Positions 9,353 through 17,791 of a DNA stretch of 64,000 bases are shown here, piece by piece; within the stretch, counting starts at the first letter, position 1; each line of letters begins with the position of its first letter. The DNA is taken from NCBI GenBank assembly GCA_032250735.1, contig JAVVEP010000001.1:224739-288738 (forward strand), read 5' to 3'. Both the position numbers and the translations under genes were made by a program. The notes beneath the pieces are model-generated. The model did not search any database, had not been told where the DNA came from, and saw only the letters and a list, made by a program, of their open reading frames with translations. This DNA is from Gammaproteobacteria bacterium (lineage in GTDB: Bacteria; Pseudomonadota; Gammaproteobacteria; SZUA-152).

Positions 9353-11319
9353 TGAGCTAATCCTGTGGCTGTGGTGGCTTTTCTGCGACTCTGCATTTGG
9401 TCAATCATCCGAAATTTTTCTGCGTACAGTTCATTGTTGCTCATGTGGTACCACGTTTGCTTGGCATGTTCCCGCGATTGTGCCACCGTTAGCCATTGGC
9501 GTGCATCATCAAATTGTTGCGCCAGTAGATAAAGGTTGGCGACGCGTTGCGCAGAAGCAGCGGTGGGCGCGATTTGGTCGATGATCTGATAGGCCGTCAG
9601 TGCTCCGGATGGGTTCTCCTGTTTACGATACAAGTCTCCGCTCAATACATACATGCCGGAGATGCTGCGATGCCAGAGTTCATTATCTTCTAGATTAAAC
9701 AAAGCTGGTATCAGATTATGCAAATCGGCGGTCTGGTTATGGCAGCTGGTCGTGAGTATGCCTGAAAAAAGGCTTTGCATCGCTGGCCGCAGGCCGTCGG
9801 TCATGCGGTGAGAAGGCGTTGCTGAGGCGAGTTCGCTGAAATGGTAGCGCAGGGGTTTGTTGTTCCGGCAGGCAATGTCGATAGACATGATCGGTATGCT
9901 CAAATCGTGTGGGAATCGCCGATAGGCTTCGTCGAGTTCATCTAGCGCCACACCAGCCAGACCAGCACCAACGAGTGTTTGCGCGTAGGTACGCTGGGCC
10001 CGCGGGGAATCGGGGTGTTCCACTGCCCATATCGGTATGATGCGCATGAGTGAGCCCCACTCGCTGGCATAACCCCAGGTAGTGGCGGCAGTGATGCCGA
10101 TGATGATGGTTGCCAATACCGGCGCCAGTCGGCGTAGATCGGAGGTGTATTTTCCCAGAGTATTATTGATAGCGACCGTCGCAGCCAGCAGTGGGCCAAA
10201 TATAGGCAGGTAGTTTCTGTGCTCGAAATACAGCTCCAACGATACCGTGGTGGATTCCAGCAGATGCCCTCCAAGGAACCACAGCGCACCAAAGCTTAGT
10301 AGCGGACGATGCAGGCGATAACGGATGGCTCCAATCAGTGCAACCGTGATCACGAGTGCGCTGAACAGGGCCATGGGTTGTAACAGGCTGGAATAGATCG
10401 GGAAGTCATCATGGAACAGCCCCAGCCCCGATACGCGCATGCTGAACAGGCTAGACAGATAGTCCAGCAAGACGACTGGTTGGGTGATGACCCGCTCTAG
10501 CAGAGTGAAGTCCCGTGTCTGATAAGAACCGATCCAACGAGGTAAGTAGGCGAGGTAAGCGACCAGAGCAACGGAGGGAAACACGATGAAGGTGCGACGC
10601 CACCAAATGAATGCCCGATTGGTGGGAAGGTGCGCAAGCAGAGTGAATTCCACCACCAGTAGATACACCGCCAGCAAGATGCCTGATTCCTTGCTCAAGA
10701 CTGCTAGCAAGGTGCTGAGTCCCAGCGAAAGTGTCATCCAAACCATTGCGCGGCTATTGGGGTTCGGGTTGCGCAGGCGTAATTGGAGATGTAACGCGAC
10801 ACCGATGACCACAAACAGCGTGGAAAGTTGGGTCATGCGTTGAACCACATAGCTTACTGTGGATACCTGTAATGGATGCACCAACCATAGGGCCATTATG
10901 GTAAGCGCCAGCCAATCGGCCCCTGCCGTGCTGGTAAAGGGCCGTAGCATCTGCCGTCCTGCGATAAATAGCACTATCCCAATGAGCAGGTGCAATAAGA
11001 GATTGGTACGTTTGAAGCCTCCCGGCTGTGAGGGCCAGGCGTTGTCGTCAAGTAGAAATGACAGTTTGGAGATCGGACGTCCAAGGGGGCCGGCTTGGCC
11101 ATCTCGAAGGTATCCACGTAGTGACTCAATGTCGTTCACCGGGCGTAGGGTACCTAGGTTGTCGAAGTCATCCAGCATGAAAAAGCCAGGAATCGCTGGC
11201 TGGAAAACCATCCAGGTCAGTGCAAGCAGTCCGAGGAATGTTGCTGCGACTAGGAGGGGATGCCTAGGATTAGGCAGGTTGGAGCTAGAGTTGTTCAATG
11301 TGGTCAAATCATCACGCAT
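9349..11319 (-). CDS. Multi-pass membrane GT-C-like protein with TPR-like C-terminus
   Basis: A 656-residue protein from the ATG at 11319; a TTG ten codons upstream is also possible. One helix near the N-terminus is followed by a periplasmic loop with FFMLDDFDN, the acidic loop position expected of GT-C glycosyltransferases. About ten further helices run to residue 420. The last 220 residues are soluble, with helical repeats of TPR character. It sits directly downstream of pilA, separated only by the pilA terminator, and is coupled to the GT2 gene. Similar proteins next to pilin genes are candidate pilin glycosyltransferases; that role is inference from position and fold. Confidence 0.7.
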   Translation of the reverse strand: MRDDLTTLNNSSSNLPNPRHPLLVAATFLGLLALTWMVFQPAIPGFFMLDDFDNLGTLRPVNDIESLRGYLRDGQAGPLGRPISKLSFLLDDNAWPSQPGGFKRTNLLLHLLIGIVLFIAGRQMLRPFTSTAGADWLALTIMALWLVHPLQVSTVSYVVQRMTQLSTLFVVIGVALHLQLRLRNPNPNSRAMVWMTLSLGLSTLLAVLSKESGILLAVYLLVVEFTLLAHLPTNRAFIWWRRTFIVFPSVALVAYLAYLPRWIGSYQTRDFTLLERVITQPVVLLDYLSSLFSMRVSGLGLFHDDFPIYSSLLQPMALFSALVITVALIGAIRYRLHRPLLSFGALWFLGGHLLESTTVSLELYFEHRNYLPIFGPLLAATVAINNTLGKYTSDLRRLAPVLATIIIGITAATTWGYASEWGSLMRIIPIWAVEHPDSPRAQRTYAQTLVGAGLAGVALDELDEAYRRFPHDLSIPIMSIDIACRNNKPLRYHFSELASATPSHRMTDGLRPAMQSLFSGILTTSCHNQTADLHNLIPALFNLEDNELWHRSISGMYVLSGDLYRKQENPSGALTAYQIIDQIAPTAASAQRVANLYLLAQQFDDARQWLTVAQSREHAKQTWYHMSNNELYAEKFRMIDQMQSRRKATTATGLAQ

Positions 11320-11348
11320 TAGCAGTTTATTATGTGTAGTTGCGCACA

Positions 11349-11374
11349 AAAATAAAGCCCCCTTGCGGGGGCTT
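11349..11374 (-). terminator. Rho-independent terminator of pilA
   Basis: On the minus strand a 6-bp GC stem (GCCCCC/GGGGGC, extended by A-T pairs) with a 4-base loop is followed by TTTATTTTTG. It lies about 35 bases past the pilA stop and just before the GT-C gene, so most pilA transcripts should end here with some read-through. Confidence 0.85.
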
Positions 11375-11406
11375 CATCACATCATTCTCGTCATGCTACT
11401 GCCGGG

Positions 11407-11850
11407 TTATAAGCGGCAATTAGCGGGGCGATATTTGGCTGGCAGGGTGCCGCCAGTACAATCAACCTGCACACCATTCGCGTTGCCTATGACTTGATAC
11501 AGGAACGTTGTGGTATCAGCGCCTGCGCCAAGATTTGCCAGGGTATAGGTCAGCAAGGTGCCGCCGGAGCTGGTTGCAAAGGCGATGGCGCTGACAAATT
11601 CACTCTGGTCTGCATTTGTATTGATACCTGCGGCGGCGGTTGTGGCCGGCATGCTGCCCGTAGAAATGTAGTATTCAGCGACGCTGGTACGGGCAGCGCT
11701 GGCGAGTACCAGTACTTCACTCACTTTGGCGCGAATGGTGTAATCCTGATAGGCCGGAATTGCGATGGCGGCCAGGATGCCGATGATGGCTACCACGATC
11801 ATCAGTTCGATCAGGGTGAAACCCTTTTGTACTGTTCTTATGTGTTGCAT
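11407..11850 (-). CDS. pilA: Type IV major pilin
   Basis: A 147-residue prepilin. The start is the ATG at 11850, which has a GGAGGA ribosome site eight bases upstream; longer in-frame starts lack one. The leader [10 protein letters not shown] is cut before [18 protein letters not shown], with the Glu5 needed for assembly. Two cysteines in the last 25 residues (VDC and ANC) would close a short disulphide D-loop. It polymerises into the type IV pilus for twitching, adhesion and DNA uptake. It is controlled by the sigma-54 promoter upstream and by PilSR, encoded on the same strand just beyond. Confidence 0.95.
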   Translation of the reverse strand: MQHIRTVQKGFTLIELMIVVAIIGILAAIAIPAYQDYTIRAKVSEVLVLASAARTSVAEYYISTGSMPATTAAAGINTNADQSEFVSAIAFATSSGGTLLTYTLANLGAGADTTTFLYQVIGNANGVQVDCTGGTLPAKYRPANCRL

Positions 11851-12020
11851 GGATAAATCCTCCAGTGTGTTCATGAAAAACCGTTTGTTGCGCATTTCCC
11901 GATGTTGAGTATTACCGTCTAGATCGGTGGTGACGTTTTCCTTATTCGGTCGTTGCCGCAGATTCTTTAGTCTCTGTGGCGGGCGCCCAAAACGGGGAAA
12001 TCCGCACTTGCCAGAGTACT

Positions 12021-12036
12021 TGCATGTGGTGTGCCA
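12021..12036 (-). promoter_or_regulatory. Sigma-54 promoter of pilA
   Basis: On the minus strand the sequence reads TGGCAC-ACCAC-ATGCA, matching the -24/-12 consensus with GG and GC exactly ten bases apart. It lies about 170 bases upstream of the pilA ATG. PilR is a sigma-54 activator encoded next door, so the assignment is coherent. The predicted leader is around 160 nt. Confidence 0.85.
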
Positions 12037-12270
12037 AAAGCTATCGGGGTGACTGTTTTAGCCGGCCGGGGTATTGTGAGTGGATAAAATGCCAATTATA
12101 ACAAAAAGTTATAATCGTGTTTTGGGGCTCGAGGTTTCGGGTCGGTGTGCGGGGATTGACGCCCTTCGCCTTGTTGGGCAGGCGGCGCCTTTCACGCCGG
12201 GTCACAATGTGACAATTTTGGTCAGTCTGTTAGGGGTAAGTGCTAAGTACTAAGTGCTGAGTTGGGCCGG

Positions 12271-12307
12271 CACTATACGCAGTTTATTTATGTGTCTGCG
12301 TATAGTG
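12271..12307. repeat. 12-bp perfect inverted repeat downstream of pilR
   Basis: CACTATACGCAG at 12271-12282 and CTGCGTATAGTG at 12296-12307 form a perfect 12-bp stem around a 13-base AT-rich loop. It lies 47 bases past the pilR stop. No T-run follows on either strand, so it is an mRNA 3'-end stabiliser or protein site rather than a canonical terminator. The rest of 11851-12353 holds the pilA promoter and leader and nothing else I can identify. Confidence 0.5.
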
Positions 12308-12353
12308 TCTGGATGTTTTCTGTTCCTGGCGAGTTCCCGTTGCTATTCCAGTG

Positions 12354-13715
12354 CTATTCCAGTCCCAGTTTTTTGAGGCGATACCGCAGCGCCCTAAAGC
12401 TGAGCCCCAGCAGCTTGGCGGCGGCGGTCTTGTTGTATCGGGTCTGCTCCAGGGCTTGGAGGATGGCCATCTTTTCGATCTCGCCGAGGTGTGCTTCGAG
12501 GTGGATCTGGCCGGAGTCCAGTGGGCCGGGCATGGGCGGGATAAGAGAGGTGGTGTCCGTGGTCTGCGGCAGGTGCAGGTCACGCTGGCGTATGGTGTTG
12601 TCTTCGCACAGGGTCATGGCCCGTTCGAGGATGTTTTCCAATTCGCGCACGTTGCCGGGGAAGCGGTACTGGCTGAGCGCCCCCAAGGCATCGGGGGCGA
12701 GGGTGGGGGTGGGCAGGTCCATCTGCCGGGCAAGTTTGTGCAGGGTGTGCGCGGTGAGCTGGGGGATGTCCTCGGCGCGATCACGTAGCGGTGGCACCGG
12801 CAGCTGGATGACGTTGATGCGGTAGTACAGATCCTGTCGGAATTTGCCCTCTTCGACCAGCCGGCTCAGGCCCTTGTGGGTGGCGCTGAGGATGCGTACG
12901 TCGATGCTGGTCTCGTTGGCCGCGCCGACCGGGCGGATGGCCTTTTCCTGGATGGCGCGCAGTAGTTTGACCTGCATGTGCAGGGGCAGGTCGGCGACCT
13001 CATCCAGAAACAGGGTGCCGCCATCGGCGGCCTGGAACAGGCCCGCCTTGTCGGCGATGGCGCCGGTGAAGCTGCCCTTTTGATGGCCGAAAAATTCGCT
13101 CTCCATGAGTTCGTCGGGGATCGCTCCGCAGTTGACGGGGATGAAGGGCTGATTGGCGCGCGGCCCCTTGCTGTGGATCAGCCGGGCTACCAGTTCCTTG
13201 CCGGTGCCGGATTCGCCGCTGATGTAGATGGGCGCCTGGCTGCGCGCGACTTTGGCGATGGTGGCGCGGGTGTGGCGCATGAGTTCGGAGTCGCCGAGCA
13301 ATTCATCGCGGGAACGGCGATCCAGCTGCGGCTGACTTTCGGAGACCCGGAGCGCGGTATTGACCAGGTTGCGCAGGATGTGCAGATCCACCGGCTTGGA
13401 GACAAAATCAAACGCGCCGGCCTTGAGGGCCTTGATCGCCCATTCCATATTGCCGTGGGCGGTGATCATGGCGACCGGGATCTTCGGGTAATGCTGCTGG
13501 ATGTGTTCCACCAGCTCCAGGCCGTTGCCGTCGGGCAGTTTCATGTCGGTGAGGCACAGGTCGAAGTGGTGTCTGGATAACAGGTCCCGGGCCTGGCCGA
13601 GGTCCGCCGCGGCGCGGGTGTCGATATTCATGCGCCCCAGCGTCAGCTCCAGCAGTTCGCAGATGTCGGGTTCGTCGTCGACGATGAGGGCATGGGGTTG
13701 AGTGGCGGTATTCAT
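12354..13715 (-). CDS. pilR: Sigma-54-dependent response regulator PilR
   Basis: A 453-residue NtrC-type activator. The receiver domain is residues 8-120, with the acidic pair VDDEPD and phosphoacceptor in CLTDMKLP. The AAA+ domain follows, with Walker A GESGTGKE near residue 170 and GSFTGA, the sigma-54 contact loop, near 215. A Fis-type helix-turn-helix ends the protein (NKTAAAKLLGLSFRALRYRL). It activates pilA when phosphorylated by PilS. Its start overlaps the pilS stop by four bases, so the two are co-translated. Confidence 0.94.
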   Translation of the reverse strand: MNTATQPHALIVDDEPDICELLELTLGRMNIDTRAAADLGQARDLLSRHHFDLCLTDMKLPDGNGLELVEHIQQHYPKIPVAMITAHGNMEWAIKALKAGAFDFVSKPVDLHILRNLVNTALRVSESQPQLDRRSRDELLGDSELMRHTRATIAKVARSQAPIYISGESGTGKELVARLIHSKGPRANQPFIPVNCGAIPDELMESEFFGHQKGSFTGAIADKAGLFQAADGGTLFLDEVADLPLHMQVKLLRAIQEKAIRPVGAANETSIDVRILSATHKGLSRLVEEGKFRQDLYYRINVIQLPVPPLRDRAEDIPQLTAHTLHKLARQMDLPTPTLAPDALGALSQYRFPGNVRELENILERAMTLCEDNTIRQRDLHLPQTTDTTSLIPPMPGPLDSGQIHLEAHLGEIEKMAILQALEQTRYNKTAAAKLLGLSFRALRYRLKKLGLE

Positions 13716-15385
13716 GGATTTTTGACGCGGCTAATGGACTCTGTGGTGGATTTGGCCGACACGGGCGCATTGGCAAATTCTAACCGAAAACAGGCCCCGC
13801 CGGTGGGGATCGCCACATAATTGAGCCGCGCCTGATTGCTTTCACACAGCTCGCGGGCGATGTACAGGCCCAGACCGGAGCCTTTGCTCTCGGTGGTAAA
13901 GAAGGGTTCGAAGATGTTGGGTGCGACATCGGGCGGAATGCCGGGGCCCTGGTCAATCACGTCGATGAAGGGGGCGTGGGATTTGGTGGACTGGCCACAA
14001 TGCAGTTCCAGTTTTGGCTGACGCGGAAATCCCTGGCTGTGACGCAGGCCGTTGTGACACAGGTTCCACAGCACCTGGTGCAGCTGGGTGGCGTCCATGT
14101 GGGCGGTGATGTCAGCCGGTTCCACGTGCAGGCGGATGTCGGCCGGATCGCATTTCTGGCTGTGCACAAATTCGTTGACGAAGTCTTCCAGCCACGGTTT
14201 CAGGGCAATGGTTTCCGGCATGGAGTGATCGCGGCGGCTCAATTGCAGCACGTTTTCAATGATGTCATTGACCCGTCGGCTGTTGGTGTGAATGATCTCC
14301 AGCAGGCGTTTTTCCGAGGGATTGTCGCTGGCCGTCTCCGTCAGCAACTGCTCGGCATGGCTGATGGCGCCAAGCGGGTTGCGGATCTCGTGGGCGATGC
14401 TGGCGGTGAGGCGGCCCAGCGAGGCGAGCTTCATCTGCTGGGCCTGCTGGGCCATGCGTGCGGTGTCCTCGAGAAAAATCAGCGTGCCGGCGCGGGCTTC
14501 GCTACCCAGCGCCGTCATGTTGGGCAGCAGTTCTACCGAGCCGCCGCCGGGGCGAAACATGCGCGCCTCCGACAGGCCGCCACGGCGCCAGTCGATCAGT
14601 TGCTCGGCCAGCTCCGGGGAGATGAGTTTCAGGCTTTTGCTGCTCGTGCTACCCATGGAGGGCAGGCCCAGCATGTACCAGGCCGATTCGTTCATCAGTC
14701 GCACCCGCAGGTCGGCATCGACCACCACAATGCCGGACTGCATGCGCTGCAGGACGTGTTGATTGAGTTGCGCAAGATTGGCCAGGTCGACACCGCGCTG
14801 CGCCGCCAGTGCCTCGCTCTCGCGTATGCGCGACGACAGCACATGGGCCAGAAAGGCGGTGGCAAACAGGCTCGCCCCCAGGATCCCGGCCTGGGTGAAA
14901 TTGGAGGTCAGTGCCGGATCCTGATGGGCGAGCACCTGTTCGCCCAGTACCGCGATGGCCGCGATGGCCGCGAAAAGATTGGCCGCCCGGCTGCTGAGCA
15001 ACAGGCTGTTGCCGGCGATGGCCACGATCAGCAGCATGCCAAGCCCCGTCTCGATGCCGCCACTGGCGCGCATGATCAGGGTGAGCGAGAGGATGTCGAT
15101 GACCATCAGCCCGTAGGTGAGGACGCGGAATTCTGTCCACCGCAGACGGATCGCAAAACTGGCAGCCAGGGCGACGCCGAGATAGACAAAGCTGATGGTC
15201 TGAAACAGCGAGGGGTTGGCGCTGCCCAGTACCGGCAGGTTGCCCTTTACAAACACGGCGCTGACAAACAGCGCCGCCAGGGTAATGCGATACAGATTGA
15301 GGTAATGCAGCGGGCGCCAGGCGCGCTCACTATCAAGGTGCGAGAGGGTGCTGGTTTCGGCCTGGGAAAAACTCGATGTGGGCAC
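13712..15385 (-). CDS. pilS: Sensor histidine kinase PilS
   Basis: A 557-residue membrane kinase starting at a GTG. Six hydrophobic segments occupy residues 28-190, followed by a PAS-like domain and the H-box SIAHEIRNPLGAISH near residue 335. The ATPase domain has N-box LWNLCHNGLRHS, DQGPGIP and GSGLGLYIARE. In characterised systems PilS senses pilin in the membrane and sets PilR phosphorylation. Adjacent overlap with pilR and proximity to pilA make the assignment firm. Confidence 0.93.
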   Translation of the reverse strand: MPTSSFSQAETSTLSHLDSERAWRPLHYLNLYRITLAALFVSAVFVKGNLPVLGSANPSLFQTISFVYLGVALAASFAIRLRWTEFRVLTYGLMVIDILSLTLIMRASGGIETGLGMLLIVAIAGNSLLLSSRAANLFAAIAAIAVLGEQVLAHQDPALTSNFTQAGILGASLFATAFLAHVLSSRIRESEALAAQRGVDLANLAQLNQHVLQRMQSGIVVVDADLRVRLMNESAWYMLGLPSMGSTSSKSLKLISPELAEQLIDWRRGGLSEARMFRPGGGSVELLPNMTALGSEARAGTLIFLEDTARMAQQAQQMKLASLGRLTASIAHEIRNPLGAISHAEQLLTETASDNPSEKRLLEIIHTNSRRVNDIIENVLQLSRRDHSMPETIALKPWLEDFVNEFVHSQKCDPADIRLHVEPADITAHMDATQLHQVLWNLCHNGLRHSQGFPRQPKLELHCGQSTKSHAPFIDVIDQGPGIPPDVAPNIFEPFFTTESKGSGLGLYIARELCESNQARLNYVAIPTGGACFRLEFANAPVSAKSTTESISRVKNP

Positions 15386-15401
15386 GGTTTATGGGGTCTG
15401 A

Positions 15402-15656
15402 TCAGTGGCTTTGATATTGCTGGCGGCAGTCCGCACTACAGAAATAGCGGCCATCCTGATGAATTGTTTCAGTTTTTGGCGCATGCGTCCGACAATGGTC
15501 ACAGGCAACGGTTTGGGCGTAGGCCATGCTGCGGGGAGGTCTGTCGGTGGTTTGCTGGCGTTGACGCTGTTGTTGATGAGACCGATACAGCTGGCGAATC
15601 AGCAGTAGGGCCAGGCCGATGGCTGCGATCAGAAATATCCCGCGAAGAAATGGCAT
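15402..15656 (-). CDS. PP0621-family small membrane protein with CxxC pairs
   Basis: An 84-residue protein from the ATG at 15656; a longer frame begins at 15707 but its extra 17 residues look non-coding. One N-terminal membrane helix (FLIAAIGLALLLI) is followed by a charged linker and a zinc-binding-like CDHC...YFCSADC module. Members of this family sit next to pilS in several gammaproteobacteria. The function is unknown. It ends 16 bases before pilS and may share its transcript. Confidence 0.75.
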   Translation of the reverse strand: MPFLRGIFLIAAIGLALLLIRQLYRSHQQQRQRQQTTDRPPRSMAYAQTVACDHCRTHAPKTETIHQDGRYFCSADCRQQYQSH

Positions 15657-15814
15657 GGGCGAGAGTATACGCGGCAGACTGTGTGGCGGCGAGTGGGGCG
15701 GTCTCAATATTAGATTAGGTGTTTTACGGCAGCGAGGGATGTGCGGCTATCGGTCGTGGATTTTGCAATCGCTTATGTAATCGATGATGCAATCGTAGAC
15801 TTTGGATCAAGTGA

Positions 15815-16987
15815 ATGGATGTTAAACCGTTAAAAATTCTGGCTGTTGATGACACAGAAATGAACATCAACCTGCTGGGACGTTTTCTGCACAAGTTCGG
15901 GCATGAAATGGTGGTCGCCACCAATGGACAGGAGGCGATTGATTGTTTCGAAACCGAACGCCCGGACCTCGTGTTGATGGACGTGATGATGCCGGTGATG
16001 GACGGTTATGAGGCCACGCGGGAGATTCGTAAACGCAGTGGCGAACAGTGGGTGCCGATCATTTTCATGAGCGCCAAGGCCGCTGTCGAGGACCAGGTGA
16101 TGGGGCTCGATGCGGGGGGTGACGATTACCTCACCAAGCCCGTGAACATGCACATCCTCGGGGCCAAGATAAAGGCCATGCAGCGCATCGCCGAAATGCG
16201 CGATGCGCTGGCGGTGCAGGCAAAGGCGCTTGAGGCCTATCAGGCCAAGGCCGAGGAAGAAAAATATCTCGGCAATGTGCTGATGGAACGCATGACCCGC
16301 ACCAGCGATTTAACGGACGAGCTGGTGGACAGCTGGTTGCTGCCGGCAGAGCATATGAGCGGTGATCTGGTGGCCTCCTGCCGCGGCAAGGATGGCCGGC
16401 TGTATGTGATGGTGGCCGATGCCACGGGTCACGGCCTGTTGGCGGCCATGATGCAGATCCCTGTTTCGCAAACCTTTTATCACATGACCGATCGTGGTTA
16501 TTCCCTGAGCAGCATTGTCAGCCGCATGAATAGCCAGCTGCGGGTGCTGGTGCCGCGTGACCGTTTTGTTGCCGCGACGCTGATCATGGTGGATGCCCAC
16601 AACCGGCTGATCGAGGTGTGGAATGGCGGGGGTTCGGAAACACTGTTTCTGGATAGCCAACGGAAAATCCTGCACCGTTTTACATCCAACGCCGCGCCGC
16701 TGGGAATTATTCCGGAACAGCAGTTTGAGCCGCAGACGCAGGTCTATCAATGGCAACAGGCCGGTGAGCTGCTGGCCTGTTCCGATGGCGCGGTGGATGC
16801 CCTCAATGATGAACAGCAGCCCTACGGTGAAGAAAGACTGGCACAATCGCTGAGCCGCTATCGCGATAAAACGGCCTGTGCCGCCGTGGCCGAGGGTCTG
16901 CGGGAATACCTGAAAGGGGGGCGGGCGCAGGATGATATCAGCGTGGTCAGCGTGTATTGCCCGATGCCGGAGAATAACCTTAATTAG
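15815..16987 (+). CDS. Response regulator with C-terminal PP2C (RsbU/SpoIIE-type) phosphatase
   Basis: A 390-residue protein. The receiver domain has VDDTEMN, the phosphoacceptor Asp56 in LVLMDVMMP and Lys in YLTKPVN. A coiled-coil linker covers residues 125-155. The phosphatase domain has VADATGHGLLAA, ACSDGAVDAL and GRAQDDIS, which carry the metal-binding aspartates. Such proteins dephosphorylate an anti-sigma-antagonist and thereby control a partner-switching pathway. No antagonist or anti-sigma gene is adjacent, so the target must be encoded elsewhere. It is divergent from the PP0621 gene. Confidence 0.9.
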   Translation: MDVKPLKILAVDDTEMNINLLGRFLHKFGHEMVVATNGQEAIDCFETERPDLVLMDVMMPVMDGYEATREIRKRSGEQWVPIIFMSAKAAVEDQVMGLDAGGDDYLTKPVNMHILGAKIKAMQRIAEMRDALAVQAKALEAYQAKAEEEKYLGNVLMERMTRTSDLTDELVDSWLLPAEHMSGDLVASCRGKDGRLYVMVADATGHGLLAAMMQIPVSQTFYHMTDRGYSLSSIVSRMNSQLRVLVPRDRFVAATLIMVDAHNRLIEVWNGGGSETLFLDSQRKILHRFTSNAAPLGIIPEQQFEPQTQVYQWQQAGELLACSDGAVDALNDEQQPYGEERLAQSLSRYRDKTACAAVAEGLREYLKGGRAQDDISVVSVYCPMPENNLN

Positions 16988-16994
16988 TTGTCTA

Positions 16995-17672
16995 TCAGCC
17001 CGATGCCAGGCGGTGCGCCCAGCGCGTGGTCTCCGGCAGCCGGAAACGCGTGGTGCAACGTAACACAAAGTTGATTGCCGTCGGCAGGTCCACTCGATGG
17101 CCGATCGACACAAACAGCGGCCGCACATGATCCCGCGTGCGCAGTACCGCCCCGATCATCTCTTCCTCTTCAGTGTCACCCCACAATGGCTCCCAGGCCC
17201 CCTTGTCGCCGGCCGGTTCCTGATAGTGGCCGATGAGTCGCGACTTGGCGACGCCGATCGTCGGCAGGCCGGAAAGTACCCCCAGGTGGCAGGCCAGTCC
17301 GAAGCGACGCGGGTGGGCAATGCCCTGACCATCACACAGCAGCAAATCAGGCATGGCATGCAGCTGTTGCAGGGCCTGCATGACCCCCGGCAGTTCACGA
17401 AAGGACAGGTAGCCCGGCACATAGGGGAAGCGCGTCGGGACGCGGGCGATGGTCTGCTCGTGCAGCGTCAGGGCGGGGAAGTTCAGTACCGCGATCGCGG
17501 CACGGGTGGTCTTGCCGCTGTCTTCAAATCCCACATCCACTCCGGCCACAAGGCCGATCGGCTCCGGCAGCTCATTGCGGCGGATCACCTGATCGCGCAG
17601 CTGCTGCTGAATAATCCTGGCCTGGTCGATCCGGGTAGGCCAGTTGATGTCGGGCAAATGGGGCATGGGCAT
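16995..17672 (-). CDS. nfi: Endonuclease V (deoxyinosine 3' endonuclease)
   Basis: About 225 residues from the ATG at 17672. Recognisable family motifs are VAGVDVGFED (first metal-binding Asp), YVPGYLSFRELP, LLCDGQGIAHPRRFGLACHLG, shown only by its key D and H, and GVAKSRL. The enzyme nicks DNA one phosphodiester beyond deoxyinosine for repair of adenine deamination. The reading frame stays open 90 bases further into prophage DNA, with an in-frame ATG at 17693, but those residues have no family equivalent. The prophage end lies six bases upstream of the ATG, so the native promoter and any ribosome site have been displaced to beyond 57245. Confidence 0.92.
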   Translation of the reverse strand: MPMPHLPDINWPTRIDQARIIQQQLRDQVIRRNELPEPIGLVAGVDVGFEDSGKTTRAAIAVLNFPALTLHEQTIARVPTRFPYVPGYLSFRELPGVMQALQQLHAMPDLLLCDGQGIAHPRRFGLACHLGVLSGLPTIGVAKSRLIGHYQEPAGDKGAWEPLWGDTEEEEMIGAVLRTRDHVRPLFVSIGHRVDLPTAINFVLRCTTRFRLPETTRWAHRLASG

Positions 17673-17673
17673 T

Positions 17674-17678
17674 GCCGG
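17674..17678. repeat. Target-site duplication GCCGG, left copy
   Basis: GCCGG immediately precedes the prophage terminus TGTAACG and recurs at 57241-57245 right after the other terminus, GCTAACA. Five bases is the duplication length made by Mu-family transposases. The copy lies one base upstream of the nfi ATG. Confidence 0.88.
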
Positions 17679-17776
17679 TGTAACGCGACACATGAAATGC
17701 GAATCCGCGACAATGGAGTTGCGAAACACATAAATCGGAGAATTAAGGGGGTTTTTCGGCACTTAAACCTTGCGAA
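17679..17776. promoter_or_regulatory. Left prophage end with three transposase-type binding sites
   Basis: Three similarly oriented sites follow the terminus: 17686-17703, 17708-17725 and 17757-17776. Each has the form CGACA or CGGCA, a short AT-rich spacer, and WTGCGAA. The first two are spaced 22 bp, about two helical turns. Matching sites in inverse orientation lie at the other end (57069-57086 and 57216-57233). This is the arrangement expected of MuA end sites; binding is inferred. Confidence 0.75.
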
Positions 17777-17785
17777 AACCCCCTT
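17745..17785. terminator. Hairpin terminator near the left prophage end
   Basis: AAGGGGGTTTT at 17745-17755 pairs with AAAACCCCCTT at 17775-17785 around a 19-base loop that contains the third end site. It lies just past the stop of the last prophage gene and would stop minus-strand phage transcription before nfi. T-rich flanks occur on both strands, so it may act in both directions. Confidence 0.65.
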
Positions 17786-17791
17786 TTAAGG

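Noticed and set aside
13976..15718. 580-codon plus-strand frame opposite pilS
   Set aside because: It is an antisense frame kept open by high GC content; the minus strand carries all kinase motifs.
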